Positions 12,469 through 25,600 of a stretch of 64,000 nucleotides of DNA are shown here, in pieces (the stretch's first letter is position 1; the number at the start of each line of letters is the position of its first letter). The notes under the pieces are model-generated. The model searched no databases. It saw only the letters and a list, made by a program, of their open reading frames with translations, and had not been told where the DNA came from. The stretch comes from Phyllostachys edulis (taxonomy: Eukaryota; Streptophyta; Magnoliopsida; Poales; Poaceae), in assembly GCA_036346405.1 (NCBI GenBank), contig CM070548.1:75026628-75090627 (forward strand), given 5' to 3'. Made by a program: the position numbers and the translations under genes.

Positions 12469-15400
12469 CGCCGGGGCCGAGACGTCGGGTACGGAAGGGC
12501 GAGAGAGGCTGGATCACGGTGTGGCCGGCCGGTTCCGGAGTTCGCCTGAGGCGTGAGATTTCTGGCCGCGCGGTTGCGGTTGGAACCTGGCGACTCGGTG
12601 GTTGGATTGTGGATTTGTGGGGTGGAGGCGTGGAGCTGGAGGACGTGGGAAAGGATTCGGAAGGCTCTCGAAGCGTCTGGGGGCTACAGGAGCTTACGGG
12701 TGGAGGAGGCAAATCAAGATCCGCGGGAACCGGACCGGCCGCGCTTTGGGGTCGGCCCGAAGAGAAACGTGGGCTCGGCACGCAGCCGGACGTGGGAATG
12801 CCACGGTGCGCCCGGCGTTTCGGTTGGGCATTAAGGCCCGTCCACGCGGAGGATCTGGAGATGCGGCAGGTGGATGGCAACGAAACGTTCTGGCGTCTGG
12901 GCTTGTGTCTGTGTGGACGTTCACCGCTTCCGCGGATGGAGCGTCGGCGCGGCCTTCCCGCGGCGGCTGCTCCAGATAGATGGAAACGGTTCCCATGCGT
13001 GTCAATTGAAAAGTTAGGACTTAAAAGACCTTGAACGATCGACAATACTGAAGCTGAAACGGTGCGCGCTCCGTCACAGCTGAAGACGTCAGGATGCAGC
13101 TGCCCCGATCCTCCTCGCATGCGCACAATATGCTCGTCAAGTGTTGTTATTCTTTCGCCTTCGGAGGAAAAGGCGTGATACGGATCTGGGTCTTAGGCTA
13201 GATAGGCTACAACTCGAGGTATAGGGCCAAAAGCCCATAGAAGCTCTTTAAGAAATTGCTAAAAGGAAATCTATGGAATAGAAAGGTTAGACTAGGGTAT
13301 AGCCCATCGGTGGCTTCGCCGCCGACTGATGACGCGTCGTCTGCTTTACTGAGTTTTCCCTCAGCATACGCAAGACCGTTATTTGCTCTGTTCGCTTCCG
13401 TCAATGGAACAGTACGTTGTTTCTCGTCTATTGCTTCTTGTTTGAGACAAATCAAATCAAATGATAGTCGCCAATCGATCCCCGCGAAAGAAGGTTACAT
13501 CTGTGGGATCCAAACGTCTTGGATTATTCGATCGAGAGATTTTGGCCTTGTTTCGACGGATACATTGCTCATCACCACACGGTTCGCCGTTGGCACGCAC
13601 CTGGCGAGTCCAGGCCATTACGCACCCCGCGTGTCGTCCAAGCTAAGCTCCACCCCATCCTAGCCGCCTGTGCGCGCAACCGTTTCATTCCGTTGTTTTC
13701 ATGCAGTACGAATAATGGTCTCAGGAAAGAAAAAAACTCAGATGCCCATCAAATCAAACGATGAGCTATTGGCAGGCAAGAATCTTGTAAGTTGGGGTGC
13801 CCGTTTTGGAGGTTTCGCTGCGCAGAATTCCTGTGAATCGTTGTCCCACACTCCCACTGACGATGATCTCCGCGGTTTAAAAATGCTTTAGCTGTATATG
13901 TAGCTAGCTTGTGCATGCATGCATTTGGAGCTCACATGCGTGAGCATGAGGCTTCAGAGCAAATATTGGCAGCTAGAGATCATGCGTGCGTGCGTTTTTT
14001 TTTTCTATCACTTTTGGCGTTAGGGAGCCAACAGTCTATAGTGAAGTTAAAGTTTGATGGAGCTAGCTCTCCAAGCAGCCTCCATTAATTAATCTGACAA
14101 CCTAGAGTAGTTTCTTGTGCCAATGTGCATACGCACTTCTGCCTTTTTGTCCTTGGCTCACGATGACTCGCGAGCCAATATCATACGTAAACAGAACAAC
14201 TAAACTTGGATAACTGCATACTATTGTCACCAACATAGCTTAATTAATGTGTGAACAGAATATATAATTAATGGATTGAGGCTGAACTCCTAGTCTGTCT
14301 ATCTATCATGTAACTAAAACGACGCTAAAAGAAGCTTCCACGTTAGCTAGCTTTGAGAGGCTAGGAATTTCCACATTTATCACATAAAAAAGAGAATGAC
14401 CAGGGAAATTTGGCTAGTTAGCATGATGCAAAACTCTATATACCTGACACTGACAGGTTTCATACTAACTTTTGCTGTTCAGCACAAACAAAGAGTTGTA
14501 TGTTTGCTATCTGCTCGATTGGAAACGAGCATACCAAAGCGGATAAAACGAGAGAAAAAAAACATATTCAAGCTATTCACATAGTTAAATTCTAGTACCA
14601 TTTGGTGATGCGAATTGAATGGGATCGATGTAGGTAGCAACCATCCAAACATCCGCTTTCAGGGTCCTTACTTGTTCTCAAAAGTTACACCCAGTTGGCA
14701 ATGGCCCGTATATATACGTACACGCGTGCATGCACCTAATACGCCATGCACTGTTACTATTGAGTTGCATATCAGCTCACCTCTCACATCTAGGCTCCAC
14801 CAGCAGGAGCAAAGCTAGTGCTGGTGTCCGGTATGCACCGGCACACTTAAAAAATTCTAAAACCCGTATATAGTATATATATATTATTGCCAAATTGTTT
14901 GTCTTTGGACCTTGGCGAGGATCATTGTACAAGATTTTATACTTGTGTGAAGTGTGTATCCTCATTGAAATTTCTCATTGAAATTTTTCTAGCTCCGTCA
15001 CTGCTACCAGAGTTAAAATGTGGAGTACTCGAAGCGGGCTAAAATTATTTTTTTAGTGCGTTAGCCAGGTCTTCAATTCAAGATTTCTTGGCTCTAGTAT
15101 CATACTGAGTTGAATGCACTGATCAGTTCACCCAAAAGTATAAGATGATAAAGAAAGGTGAGTTACAAACCCTCTTTTGCTATCTTATTAGTGTACTTCG
15201 TACTTTGCATCGATCTGGCCGGTATTTTTCATTAGTTTCCTTTGGATCAAGTGGATGGAAGAGATCCAATTTAAGCACCAACGTGGGCACCACAGAAGAT
15301 CCTCTTCCCGTGAATATAATCACCCTCAGATGTCACAAGTACACGACATGTCTCAAAACAATTCACCGATCACACTCTCGGCGTATGTTTATCCAAGACA

Positions 15401-15732
15401 TATGCATCCACACACACGCTTGAGTATACACCACCGATCATCCAATGGCAATAATACAATTAGCGAGAGTTGGTGTGGCTTTTAGCACGACGCTCGAAGC
15501 AACGCAAATCCGTCTTGCCGTGTCACAAGATCGCCTACTCCGATTCCGATTTTAACGAGTAACTTGTCCGGCACTTTTCGTCTCTCCTAGCTCGATGCCC
15601 TATATCGCTTTCGCCCGTCGTTTCTATGCATCACACTGGAATTAATTTGCATCTGATGACCTCAACATAGTGAGCTCTCCGTCCAAATCGATCCTGCCTC
15701 CTCACGCTTAGTGACAACGATTCTACAACCCG

Positions 15733-15734
<2 letters not shown>
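12469..15734. other. Intergenic: RBM42 upstream region, no gene supported
   Basis: The first 600 bases are GC-rich and open in several frames on both strands. Those frames have no family resemblance and biased, repetitive composition, so I read this as the 5' UTR and promoter zone of RBM42. From about 13.9 kb the sequence becomes AT-rich, with a gcatgcatgcat alternation at 13914-13925. I recognise no element or gene in 13.1-15.7 kb. Confidence 0.45.

Positions 15735-15768
<34 letters not shown>
15735..15768. repeat. (AT)17 microsatellite
   Basis: An uninterrupted AT run lies directly before the first copy of the 373-bp duplication. Confidence 0.95.
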
Positions 15769-15770
<2 letters not shown>

Positions 15771-15772
<2 letters not shown>

Positions 15773-16143
15773 CATATATGCACGGCGGAGAACATCCTTG
15801 ATAAGAAATTCAGTTATGTTTCATGATTAGACGATTCGTTAAGATTCTTAAGAATGTGGTTGCCGCGATCGTTACGACATATTTATGTTCATGTGCCACG
15901 CATCCTTGTAAAATATAGGGAAATGCTACGCATACGAGTTTTCGTTGATATGACAGACGTACGACGAGTGACACGTGTCACACTCTCGCCCTAAACCAAT
16001 TCAGTGGGCCCGTAGCGAGCAGCACATGCAGCCACTGAATCAATTCAGTGCCACGTTGGATCGTAAAAGCATGGTACGATAATATCGTCGCAGCATGACT
16101 TTAAAATATATAGCCCCTCCCTAGTCTGTAGGCTGATTTTATA
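15771..16143. repeat. 373-bp direct duplication, copy A
   Basis: Copy A of a unit that recurs at 18940-19312 with the same length and, by eye, only five differences, all transitions within the first 110 bases. Its boundaries are not TG..CA, and the flanks do not show a matching target duplication. It is therefore not an obvious LTR pair. It contains cagtgggcccgtagcgagca and related non-coding sequence. Confidence 0.9.
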
Positions 16144-16639
16144 CGGAGAACGTACGCCTGTAGGCAACCCTTAGCTTTCAAGTGAATCTCGTACTCCATG
16201 TCACCTTAGTAGCTACATGGTAATTATTAGCTATATGTTATATTTAAATGACATGCTAATCCTGCTTAAGTACCGGGGCATTAAAATATCCTGATCATCA
16301 TCTCTTAAAATATGAAAATGATTTGGAGCAATCGTGGGAGGTACATGAATGCTGTATTTGAGATAAATTAGTTTTTCCTCCTCAAGACCCCAAACTGCTA
16401 TACCACATCTAGGCGGATGGTATATTGGTAGGTGCAGATGTAGCACGATAATGGTGGGTATGTGGAAAGAACCGCCTAGATGACATTAATGACTTAATCC
16501 GGTGACGACCTCCTATCGTAAAACTTGTGCAACCACAAGTCTGCAAAGTGCAATTTGGCTTGGTAAAGTTATCGAACTCTAAAAGTCATCTCGCTGGAGA
16601 GGATTGGGGTAATGCAAGCGGCGGATGTGTTCCGACTTA

Positions 16640-18120
16640 AATGGGACATCAGATAGGTAAGTTCGACAAGTTAGTCACAATGGAGGCCGCTCTTTCGAGT
16701 GCTGTTGCACTCAAGAAGGCGCTTTTTACTTTAAGAAAGCCTTTGCCGAGTGCAACACTTAAGAAAGAGCCTCCGACGATCCCTTTCCCAGAAGGCCGCT
16801 TGCCGAAAGTGCCAAATTCGGGCACTCGGCAAAGGCTTTTGAAAGTCTTGAAAAGCACTCGCAAAGATTTACACTCGGCAAAATGAAAAATGCGAAAAAA
16901 GCCAAAATAATAGCAAATTTTTTTTTCGGAGGAGGCCACCACCGGCCATTCATCTATCTCCATCGAAGTCACTGCATTTTTTTTATAAATTTCGCGTCTA
17001 ACGCGTCGGCGGATTCGAACTCACGACCTCTCACAAGGTTCATCTGCTCTACCACGCACTACACTGTCACTTGTGTCAAATTCCGTTATATATCCTCATA
17101 TATTATACTAAACCGAGAGTAAATTGCTTGTTTGAGGCCTTAAACGAATTCAAATCAAAAGTTGTCAACTACAAAGTTTCATAACTTTTCGAGATCTACA
17201 ATTTTCATTTAGGAAGTTTTTCCATCCGAGGTCGTTTGAAAAATTCGAATTTCAAATTTGAGAGATTCAAACGTAGTTTTGCATGATAAGATGATTTCAA
17301 ATCAAAAGTTGTCAACTACATAGTTTCATAACTTTTGGAGATCTACAATTTTCATTTAGGAAGTTTTTCCATCCGAGGTCTTTTGAAAAATTCAAATTTT
17401 AAAATTTTCCGAAAGTGCGAATACATCTTTGCCGAAAGTGCAGAAAAAAGGCACTCGGCAAGGACCTCTTTGCCGAAAGTGCCAAAAAAGGCACTCGGCA
17501 AAGGACCTCTTTGCCGAAAGTGCCAAAAAGGACCCTTTGCTGAGGTTTAAGCCAGGTCTTCAAGATTTCAAATTTTTTTTTTTTTGTTTTTTGCCCCATT
17601 ATTTTTTGCAACCTTTTTTGCCCCATTATTTTTTGCAAGCTTATTTGAATTGATATCAGTTTTGAACTGCTGATGCCCAAAACCTGCACATCTTTTGACT
17701 TCTTGCACAGGAGTTCACATGAGATGTCTGGGTTTTAGGTATCCGACGTCGCAACTTGCTCAAAACCTTCTCAATTTTTTACCATAGACTCTATATGCTA
17801 TAACACGACACCTCGACAAGCTTGGCTATTTTCGACTTCGCTCGATTTTATATAATTTAAATACACTTTTCCCGCAGTACCTCATCATGTTACGTCAACA
17901 AGATGCTCGAATTTCATGTGAGTTCTCGGATACGACCTCAACATACACCAAATATCATGAATATCATTTTTGAACGACCAAATTCGATTATTTCATGCAC
18001 CGCAGCTCAAATTTGAAATATTCCATAAAATTCAACTAAACAAAAAACTAACGAAATATAGCAAAAAAGAGTGGCTTCGCCGAGTGCCCGATTTTGGCAC
18101 TCTCAAAGCTAGCCGGCACT
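16640..18120. mobile_element. Relic of a CACTA element (tgccgagtgc subterminal type)
   Basis: Many copies of tttgccgaaagtgc and gcactcggcaaag in both orientations lie at 16690-16880, 17410-17540 and 18070-18120. This motif is the subterminal repeat of a large maize/sorghum CACTA lineage different from the one at 21-54 kb. No intact CACTA termini or coding sequence remain. Confidence 0.7.
17151..17400. repeat. Tandem duplication, 147-bp offset, inside the CACTA relic
   Basis: A block of about 105 bp starting caaatcaaaagttgtcaact occurs at 17151 and again at 17298. It is nearly identical and contains gagatctacaattttcattt in both copies. Confidence 0.85.
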
Positions 18121-18289
18121 CTAAGAAATCTGCTTCTTGAGCGAGTCGTTGTGGCGAGTGGAAGCCAATTGCGCTAGTCGTTGTGGTGAACATCCCGTAC
18201 AACGTATAGGTGCAACCCCATATTGGTGAGATGACGAAAGGGGCGAGGTAATTTAAAAAGTTACTGTGATGATCTCTCAACTACATGAC

Positions 18290-18930
18290 CAATGAATCAT
18301 GTAGGGCAACGAGTGGATTGTCTCTTGTCGGTAAAGTGTACATATCTCTGCAGAGTGTAAAACTGTTTAAACAGCCGTGTCTACGGTCAAAGGCGGACAT
18401 AGGAACTTATTAGAGTTAGTTCTATTTCAAAAACCTTTATGGACGGGATAAAAACTTGTCAAGTTGATGTAACCTTGGCTTGGTGTTGTTCCTGGGTGGT
18501 CGTACCCAGTGTTGGCAAGTGGTGGAGGTAACCACGATCAAAAGCATGTGTGGAGGTAACCTCTGCTGTTATGAATATTGCACAATTACTCTCTTTACAA
18601 AATGCATTTTGGTTTAAATACTAAGTGACAGGAATTGCTAATTATGATATTTGAAAACACTGCTTAGGCAAATAAAAGTACCTGAGCCTCCCTTGTTAAG
18701 CCATGTATGTATACTACCGCACCTCATGTGTTGGCTCACGAGCACGGAAGTTGTGCTTATCATCGCTCTTTCTCCAACCCTTCAGATCCGGCGGATCATG
18801 GAGACTACGATTACTACGATGACCCCGAAATCGATGGATAAGATGATGATGAAGAGTGGTATAAAGAATTCGAGATTTTGAAAAAAAAAATCCGGGTCCA
18901 GTAGGGACCCGGGTCATCCTATTGCCATCG
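18290..18930. mobile_element. Probable gypsy-type LTR fragment
   Basis: The text around aactgtttaaacagccgtgt, followed by aggtggaggtaaccacgatc-like sequence, resembles LTRs of long-LTR gypsy families in grasses. I see no boundaries or target duplication. A perfect palindrome ccgggtcc..ggacccgg-like hairpin lies at 18893-18913. The family call is from recollection of sequence style, hence the low confidence. Confidence 0.4.
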
Positions 18931-18939
18931 GGTTGGTGG

Positions 18940-19312
18940 TGCATATATGCATGGCGAAGAACATCCTTGATAAGAAATTCAGTTATGTTTCATGATTAAA
19001 CGATTCGTTAAGATTCTTAAGAATGTGGTTGCTGCAATCGTTACGACATATTTATGTTCATGTGCCACGCATCCTTGTAAAATATAGGGAAATGCTACGC
19101 ATACGAGTTTTCGTTGATATGACAGACGTACGACGAGTGACACGTGTCACACTCTCGCCCTAAACCAATTCAGTGGGCCCGTAGCGAGCAGCACATGCAG
19201 CCACTGAATCAATTCAGTGCCACGTTGGATCGTAAAAGCATGGTACGATAATATCGTCGCAGCATGACTTTAAAATATATAGCCCCTCCCTAGTCTGTAG
19301 GCTGATTTTATA
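18940..19312. repeat. 373-bp direct duplication, copy B, plus a 35-bp third copy
   Basis: It matches copy A at 15771-16143 without gaps. Directly after it, 19311-19345 repeats a 35-bp internal piece of the same unit (tagcgagcagcacatgcagc onward; copy A 16013-16047). Confidence 0.9.
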
Positions 19313-19345
19313 GCGAGCAGCACATGCAGCCACTGAATCAATTCA

Positions 19346-19801
19346 AGTGAAAGTACGTGAGCTACACTAAATTAATGCACACTTAATGCCTGTTTGGCCA
19401 AGCTTATGCTAGCTGGCCTTCAGAAAACTTAACAAAAATCAAATTCAAGCAAATCTAAACAAATTCGCTTTTTTAATAACATTAATCTAAACTGTTTTTT
19501 TTTGATCGGTTTGTATTCGTACTGTCTATCAGTATGACCAGAATTTCAAATTTTCGACTGAAATTCTGAACAATGCTTCAGATCTTGAAAGTGGCGCAGG
19601 AGCTAGCCAAACAGGTCGCATGCTACGGTACGAGACCATGTAGATGCTTTGATGCAACCGCACCGTAGTACATCATTTTCAGCCCGGAGAGCATATAGTT
19701 ACATGAAAGCTGATGATGCCACAACACATGAGAGTACTTTGCAAGAGACGGGGAGCCACACTGCTGCGCCTGGCCTACTGTGGTGTTACGAGACTTGTGA
19801 G
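19346..19801. other. Unassigned intergenic stretch
   Basis: AT-rich sequence with no open frame, repeat or element that I recognise. Its last eight bases (19794-19801) are the left target duplication of the hAT element that follows. Confidence 0.4.
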
Positions 19802-20756
19802 TAGAGTTGGACTTGGGTCGTGCTTTTTCGGGTCAGCCTAAAGCACGATCGGCACAACACGGTCTAAGCATGACACGACACGTGGTGGGTTGGGCCAACA
19901 TGGGCATTTAACGTGGGCCGGTGGGTCTAAGAATACGGCTTGGTTGGGCAACACGCAAGACGATCGGTGGGCGTGCTTGAGCCAGCTCGGTACGAAATAG
20001 GCCTAACCTTCCCATTCTAGCCCAATTCCTCCCTCTCTCGGCCTGGCCCAATCACTCCCCCACCCCGGCCTAGCCCAACCAATAACCCCCTCTGCCACCC
20101 GGCCTAACCCAACATCCCTCTCGACTTCCCCAACCCCCGTCCCCAACCCCTTATCCTGAGACTGGCTCCCAAATTCCCAATCCCTAATCGCATTCTTTGA
20201 TTCCCCTCCATCCAGTTCTAGCCGCCTCCCTCCCCACGCGCCACCGATCGCCGTCCTCACTCCTTCTCCCTCCCCACGCACCGCCGGCCGCCCCCTCCCT
20301 CCACTCCTCCAGCCACCTCCCTCCCTCTACCTCTCCTTCTCCCTACCCACGCGCTGTCGCCCACTGCCCTCCCTCCAGCCACCTCCTCGTCGATGTCCTT
20401 CTCACCCTCTTCGCAAGCGCGCAACGCGGTCGAGGTGGGTGGAGTTCTTCATCGACATCCAGGAGGAGGAGGAGGAGGAGTGGGTGTGGATGGCGCACGA
20501 GTGTCTTTGTCTCCCTGGACGGCAGCGGTTATCGTCTTTCCAGACGTCTATAGTTACTTAGGGCTGAGCTTGGGCTGACACGGCACGACCCAGGCACGAT
20601 GGGCTTTGGGCCGTGCCTGGGCCTGGCCAGAGACGAGGTGGGCTGACATGGCACGGCACGGCGGGATGACCGGACCGAGCCGGCACGGTATGACATGGCC
20701 TAAAGCACGGTGGACCCGGACCGTGCCGTCATAGCATGGCCCAATGCCCAACTCTA
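19802..20756. mobile_element. Non-autonomous hAT element
   Basis: Terminal inverted repeats start TAGAGTTGGACTTGGGTCGT on the left and TAGAGTTGGGCATTGGGCCA on the right (read inward). The flanking 8-bp target duplication is CTTGTGAG on the left and CTTATGAG on the right, one mismatch. Length, TIR start and TSD length fit hAT. The interior is CT-rich and then GGA-rich. Its open frames lack transposase motifs, so the element depended on another for mobility. Confidence 0.85.
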
Positions 20757-20764
20757 CTTATGAG

Positions 20765-21186
20765 TGTGTGTGGTTGGCATAATGCACTGTTGCATTTCGA
20801 ATGTTGTTGTGGTAGCCAGCTCCATGCATGTAGATAGGTGCATGTAGTTGTCAGTGTCAGGCAGGCAAGAGCACCCAAGGCGAAGGATGAGGGGTGGATG
20901 AGCTATCAGGGAATGATACAAGCATTAATGGCGTACACCAATTATATAGATTAGGGTTCTGGAGGAAAAGGCTAATTATTGATCGAAGGAATATGTTTCC
21001 TCAAGGAAAATGGTAGAATATAATGCATGTGTTGATATAAAATGATTACTACTAGCGTGCATACGTGTCGATCAGCAGCATGTTAAGCACGGATATATGA
21101 TTGGATAAAAAAAAGTCCGTGTACGTTTTTATAATGGCATTAATGCAGAGTATATATGCTACATGCTGTACACATCTATTGATCTA
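20765..21186. other. Unassigned stretch between hAT and foldback elements
   Basis: AT-rich sequence with no gene or repeat that I can support. Its end contains gctagaagc (21187-21195), the target duplication of the next element. Confidence 0.4.
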
Positions 21187-21411
21187 GCTAGAAGCAAAAT
21201 TTTTGCGGATACGGCGCTTTTTATTTCGTATTTGCGGATCTGATCAAGCCGCGGCGTATTCTGAAATATCACGACGATAGTTGTATGCGTCCGCTTTGCA
21301 CTCGACAGCGTGGCCACCACAGGAGGCCACCAACACCACGTCAGTAGCCGGCGCAGGGTGACCATGCGCCTGCCCCCTTTGGCACATGGCCACCCACTAC
21401 TACAGCAAATG

Positions 21412-21740
21412 TCATCACAGACGGTTCAGAATCGTCATCACAGACGGTTTTCGAACCGTCTGAAAAAGTTCATCAGTGATAACAGGTGTTATCACAGACG
21501 GTTTTTGATTAAAACCGTCTGTGAATGTATAGTATCATAGACGGTTTCTATTAAAACCGCTCAGGATCGAGAATATCACTGACGGTTCTATTTCTTTAAT
21601 GCTCGTGATACGAAAATATCACACGGTTCGTCAATAGAATCGCTCAGGATATTTCGTATCACGAGCGGTTTTAATAGAAACCGTCGTGATACTATGCCTT
21701 CACAGATGGTTTTAACCAAAACCGCTCGTGATACTCTGAG
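21412..21740. repeat. CACTA-1 left subterminal repeat array
   Basis: Repeated inverted pairs of the type tcacagacggttt and aaaccgtctgtga, plus variants with gagcggtt, cover this interval. In the family such arrays are the binding sites of the element's DNA-binding protein. Confidence 0.88.
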
Positions 21741-22611
21741 AACCCTAACTACTTTTTGCTGATTTTTGGCTAGCCTCAGGAATTGCTAACCATGCTCTCT
21801 GTTGACAGATACATCACAGATAATCAATTATTGACAACATAACAGATAATCAATTGTTGACAACTCAAAGTGATCATTACTCAAAATAAATTACAAAAGA
21901 TCGAATTTGTTCAAGTATTGTCGCTATAGTTACAATTGGATTACAATTGAGTCAATTGTTTGCGTGAAACTCTGGGTCGGTGACGGAGTGAAACTCTCCT
22001 TTGTGGTTAACTATTTACGACATGGTAAAGTTGCAGAGTCGCCTCGAACGTCCACGATCTCTTGCATAACGAGTCCATCTAATTCTATCATCAAGTCCTG
22101 TCGCTAGGAAGAGAAAAATGGTAAGCATATATATATTTAAATTTACAATTAGAAAATAATTATTTCGAGATTGACAAACCTCGGGATTCTTCGTCTTACC
22201 ACTAATGATTTGCTGCATATGATAGCAAACGTAAATTGCACATAGCTCATCATTTTTTTGCTGGCGGCACTGCAAAAATAGAATTACATATATACGTATA
22301 GTCAGTTCAAGACGCATTATTATAAAGTATGATATAGGATTATTGTGTTGTAGCGCGTACCGGAAATTTTGTCCTGTGTCTTAGTTGGGCGCTGGATCCA
22401 TTGTATGGTCCTTCTTCGCCAACATAGGCGATGAACGAACTACATGATTCAAAAAAGTTATCATCGGCCATTTCAAACGAAGGAAGACTACAATAGAGTT
22501 ATGTATGGAGGAAATGAGCATACTTGTCGAGTATTCCTTGCAGAATGCTGAAGTCGTGATTGTTTTTGACTAGGGAATTAAGGTATATCACCTTGTTCCT
22601 CTTGGGTATAA

Positions 22612-25600
22612 TGTGAGGACTCCGGTTTATTAGGCTTGTAATACTTAGTCATCCATTGACCCTAGCATTACAAACATAATAATCCGTGTCTTCGAGATAT
22701 GTATACTTCCCAGAATGCAGTATACACACCCCTTTACAAAATCATGCATCAATTCCATTCAAGACATAGAACCAAAGCACGACTAGAATAAAAGACATAC
22801 AATATATAGAGTTATTACAAAAGGGGCTGACCGGCCAAATACAACAATAAAGATAACACAGCGGAAGCAACATGCCATAAGATGGCGATGAACAAAAGAG
22901 AGCCACGAGGTTTGCCTTTAGCCCACAAGGCAACCAACCAAGACGCCTAGCTCGATTCCCAACCCATGCACATCTCACAAAAGTAAAGCCCTTTGGGCTC
23001 TACCTCCTCTGCAACAAAATTATTAAGCAAAGCAATGAGTACAAAATGTACTCATAAGATCGACGTAGTATAACAGAACTATAAATAGCTACATGCAAGC
23101 TTTATTTAAGTGGATGAGGCTTTGGACTCATTTTAGCATAAAGCAAGCTTTCATTTGCAATAGTGTAATAGATTGAAAGCAATTTGACAAAGCATTTTAA
23201 TTTGCGAAGAACACGATACAACAATAATAATAACAACAAGAACAACCTGGAAGTGACTCACCCAAGTCACCACAACAATAGCATGAATTACCCAATTCAT
23301 ACCACCCATCAAGTTTTAATTAAGTGTTTAGTCTAGTTCTTGCGGGAAATCACCAAGCGTGTCCATAACCTAGGACGAGGCTATTCAAATAGTTTTAACC
23401 CTGCAGGGGTGTACCAATGTACCCACACGCCAGACTGCCTTTTCGCCACATGATTTAGCACACTTCCTTTGGTATGCCAGCATGGCTAAGTCCTACGAGA
23501 CATTTTCAATGGATGATGCTAATTAAGAGCCGCAACCCACGGGGACAAGGACACAATAAACAGCCTAACCGGTCTGCTAATGCTCCCTTCCCAACACCAC
23601 ACACACATTTTATTTTTAACACACCCACCGACCAGCTCATAATTAACACCTCCCAAAGTACTTAGTCAAGAGAGGTCCCATATCCCCTCGTGTGGTTAGC
23701 ACCGCAAAAGTGCTTGGATCAATGGCGCAAGTAACTCGGTCCTTGGGGACTTAGGCACCATTCCGTTCACACCCAATAAATCACACCAACATCCATTGTG
23801 CCCAAGTCAAACAGTTTTGTTTTCATTTTTGTTTATTTACAAAGTAACAAGCACAAGATGGACATAATGGAATAATAGTTTTTGTGTGACCAAGGTCATC
23901 GACATAATGTCGATAACCGCCCATTTCTACCGTTATCTAAGCATTGCTAAGCATTATCAACGTAAACTACTAAGTGATAAGAGTCCATCCATCGAACTCT
24001 AAATCACAGCAAGATAATCCTAGGCTTAGTAGTAGAGAATGAACATTTACCTACAGAATATGCATCTATAGGATTACTAGCGATATTTTAACACAAAGTA
24101 GCATGCATACATACAAGTGAAACAAAGTATTAAACTTTAAATTAATGGGACAATAATGGGATATGATCAAACTGCTTGCCTTGCTGTTGCTCAAAATGTT
24201 GCTGAGGATCACTCACGGGTTCAAAGTACTCGTCGGCACCTAACGAAAAAGCGAGAAGAAACGATAAGAACGACGAAAACCACAAAGACAGCACAGTAAA
24301 CAAATTCCAAATGCTCTGAAATTTCTACAAAAGCAAGAGGATGATTTTTAGGGAATTTAGCAACAAGAACCAATTGATTTGGATTCTCAATACAAAAGAT
24401 ATGAGCAAAACAATTCTGCTCAGCCCTAAAAATTGCAATCTGCTACTATTCACTAATTTAATTATTTGGCAACATTTTCTAGAGAGGGGGTGATACTGAG
24501 ATTTTTACTGTAAAACCAGCACCTCATGAGATGAATAACACAATTGAGTTCATCTCATTTGGAGCTATTATGTATTTTCTATAGTTTTTCAAAAACAAGA
24601 ACTTGAACAAAATCAAAATGCACAAGTAAACTTTTTGAAAACAGTGACATGCCTAAATCTTATTCTAACATTTAGAGAACTAACAGAGGAAGCCAACAAA
24701 GTTGGATTCACTCAAAAATAACCTACAGAGCAATACTTATGCGTTTTACAAGTTAAATGAATTTTTAATGAAACATTTAAAGTTAGTTTTGAAAGCCATT
24801 TGCAAATACATGTTCTGGTGCTGGACTGAGCTCATAACCAATTTTAGGTTAGAGTCTGGTCCAAACCAGAGCTGCAACAATTTGAATCACCCTATTTTGA
24901 TTTAAATTGAATTAGTTCTGCATTTTTAAAGTTCATACCTTTTTCAGTTCATGAAATAACAGTTCTCAGGATTTTCTAAAAACCAAAAGACATGGGAGGA
25001 CATGAGCCCTAGATCTTAAATCTAACAACTCAAGACCTCCCAGAGAACCACGCGCATGCGCGCTCGCGAAGGTCCAGAGGTCATGGGCCGTGGATCTTGG
25101 ATCCAACGGTCCATGTCCTCCCAAAGAACAGCACGCCGCCGAAAGCGAGGGAGGTCGTGGCCGTTGATGCCGCATCCAACGGGCCACAACAACGAGGAGG
25201 AGGACTGGACGGTCCAGATCGTGTGAGGAGGTCCTCAACGGTTGAGATGACCTCGAGGAGGTCCAACGCGAGGTCTTAACGTCCGCTGCACCTCCGGGGA
25301 GGTCGGACGGCCAAGATTTCGCAAGGGAGAGGTCTGGACGCTCAAGATCTCCTGAGGAGGTCTTGGACGGCCAGATCCAGCGCCATCGCTTGCATGCAGC
25401 GCGCAAGCGGGCGAGAAATAAATCTTGCGCGCAGACACAAGGAGGTCAGCGAGGTCTTTAATGAGCGCAAAGGGGCGAGATTAAAGACGGTTAAGACAAA
25501 GCTAATGATTACCTGCACCAAGCAATGATTAGCGATTTAAGAGAGAATCTTTGTCCGAAAATGACACGGTATTGCCGTTTTCATCCGACAAAACCCGAAA

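Noticed and set aside
12200..13126. 308-residue open frame on the minus strand over the RBM42 first exon and upstream
   Set aside because: It is out of frame with the RBM42 exon, rich in Arg/Pro/Ser from GC-biased DNA, and has no domain.
15771..19312. LTR retrotransposon with 373-bp LTRs
   Set aside because: The repeats do not end in CA, have no matching target duplication and flank relics of unrelated elements.
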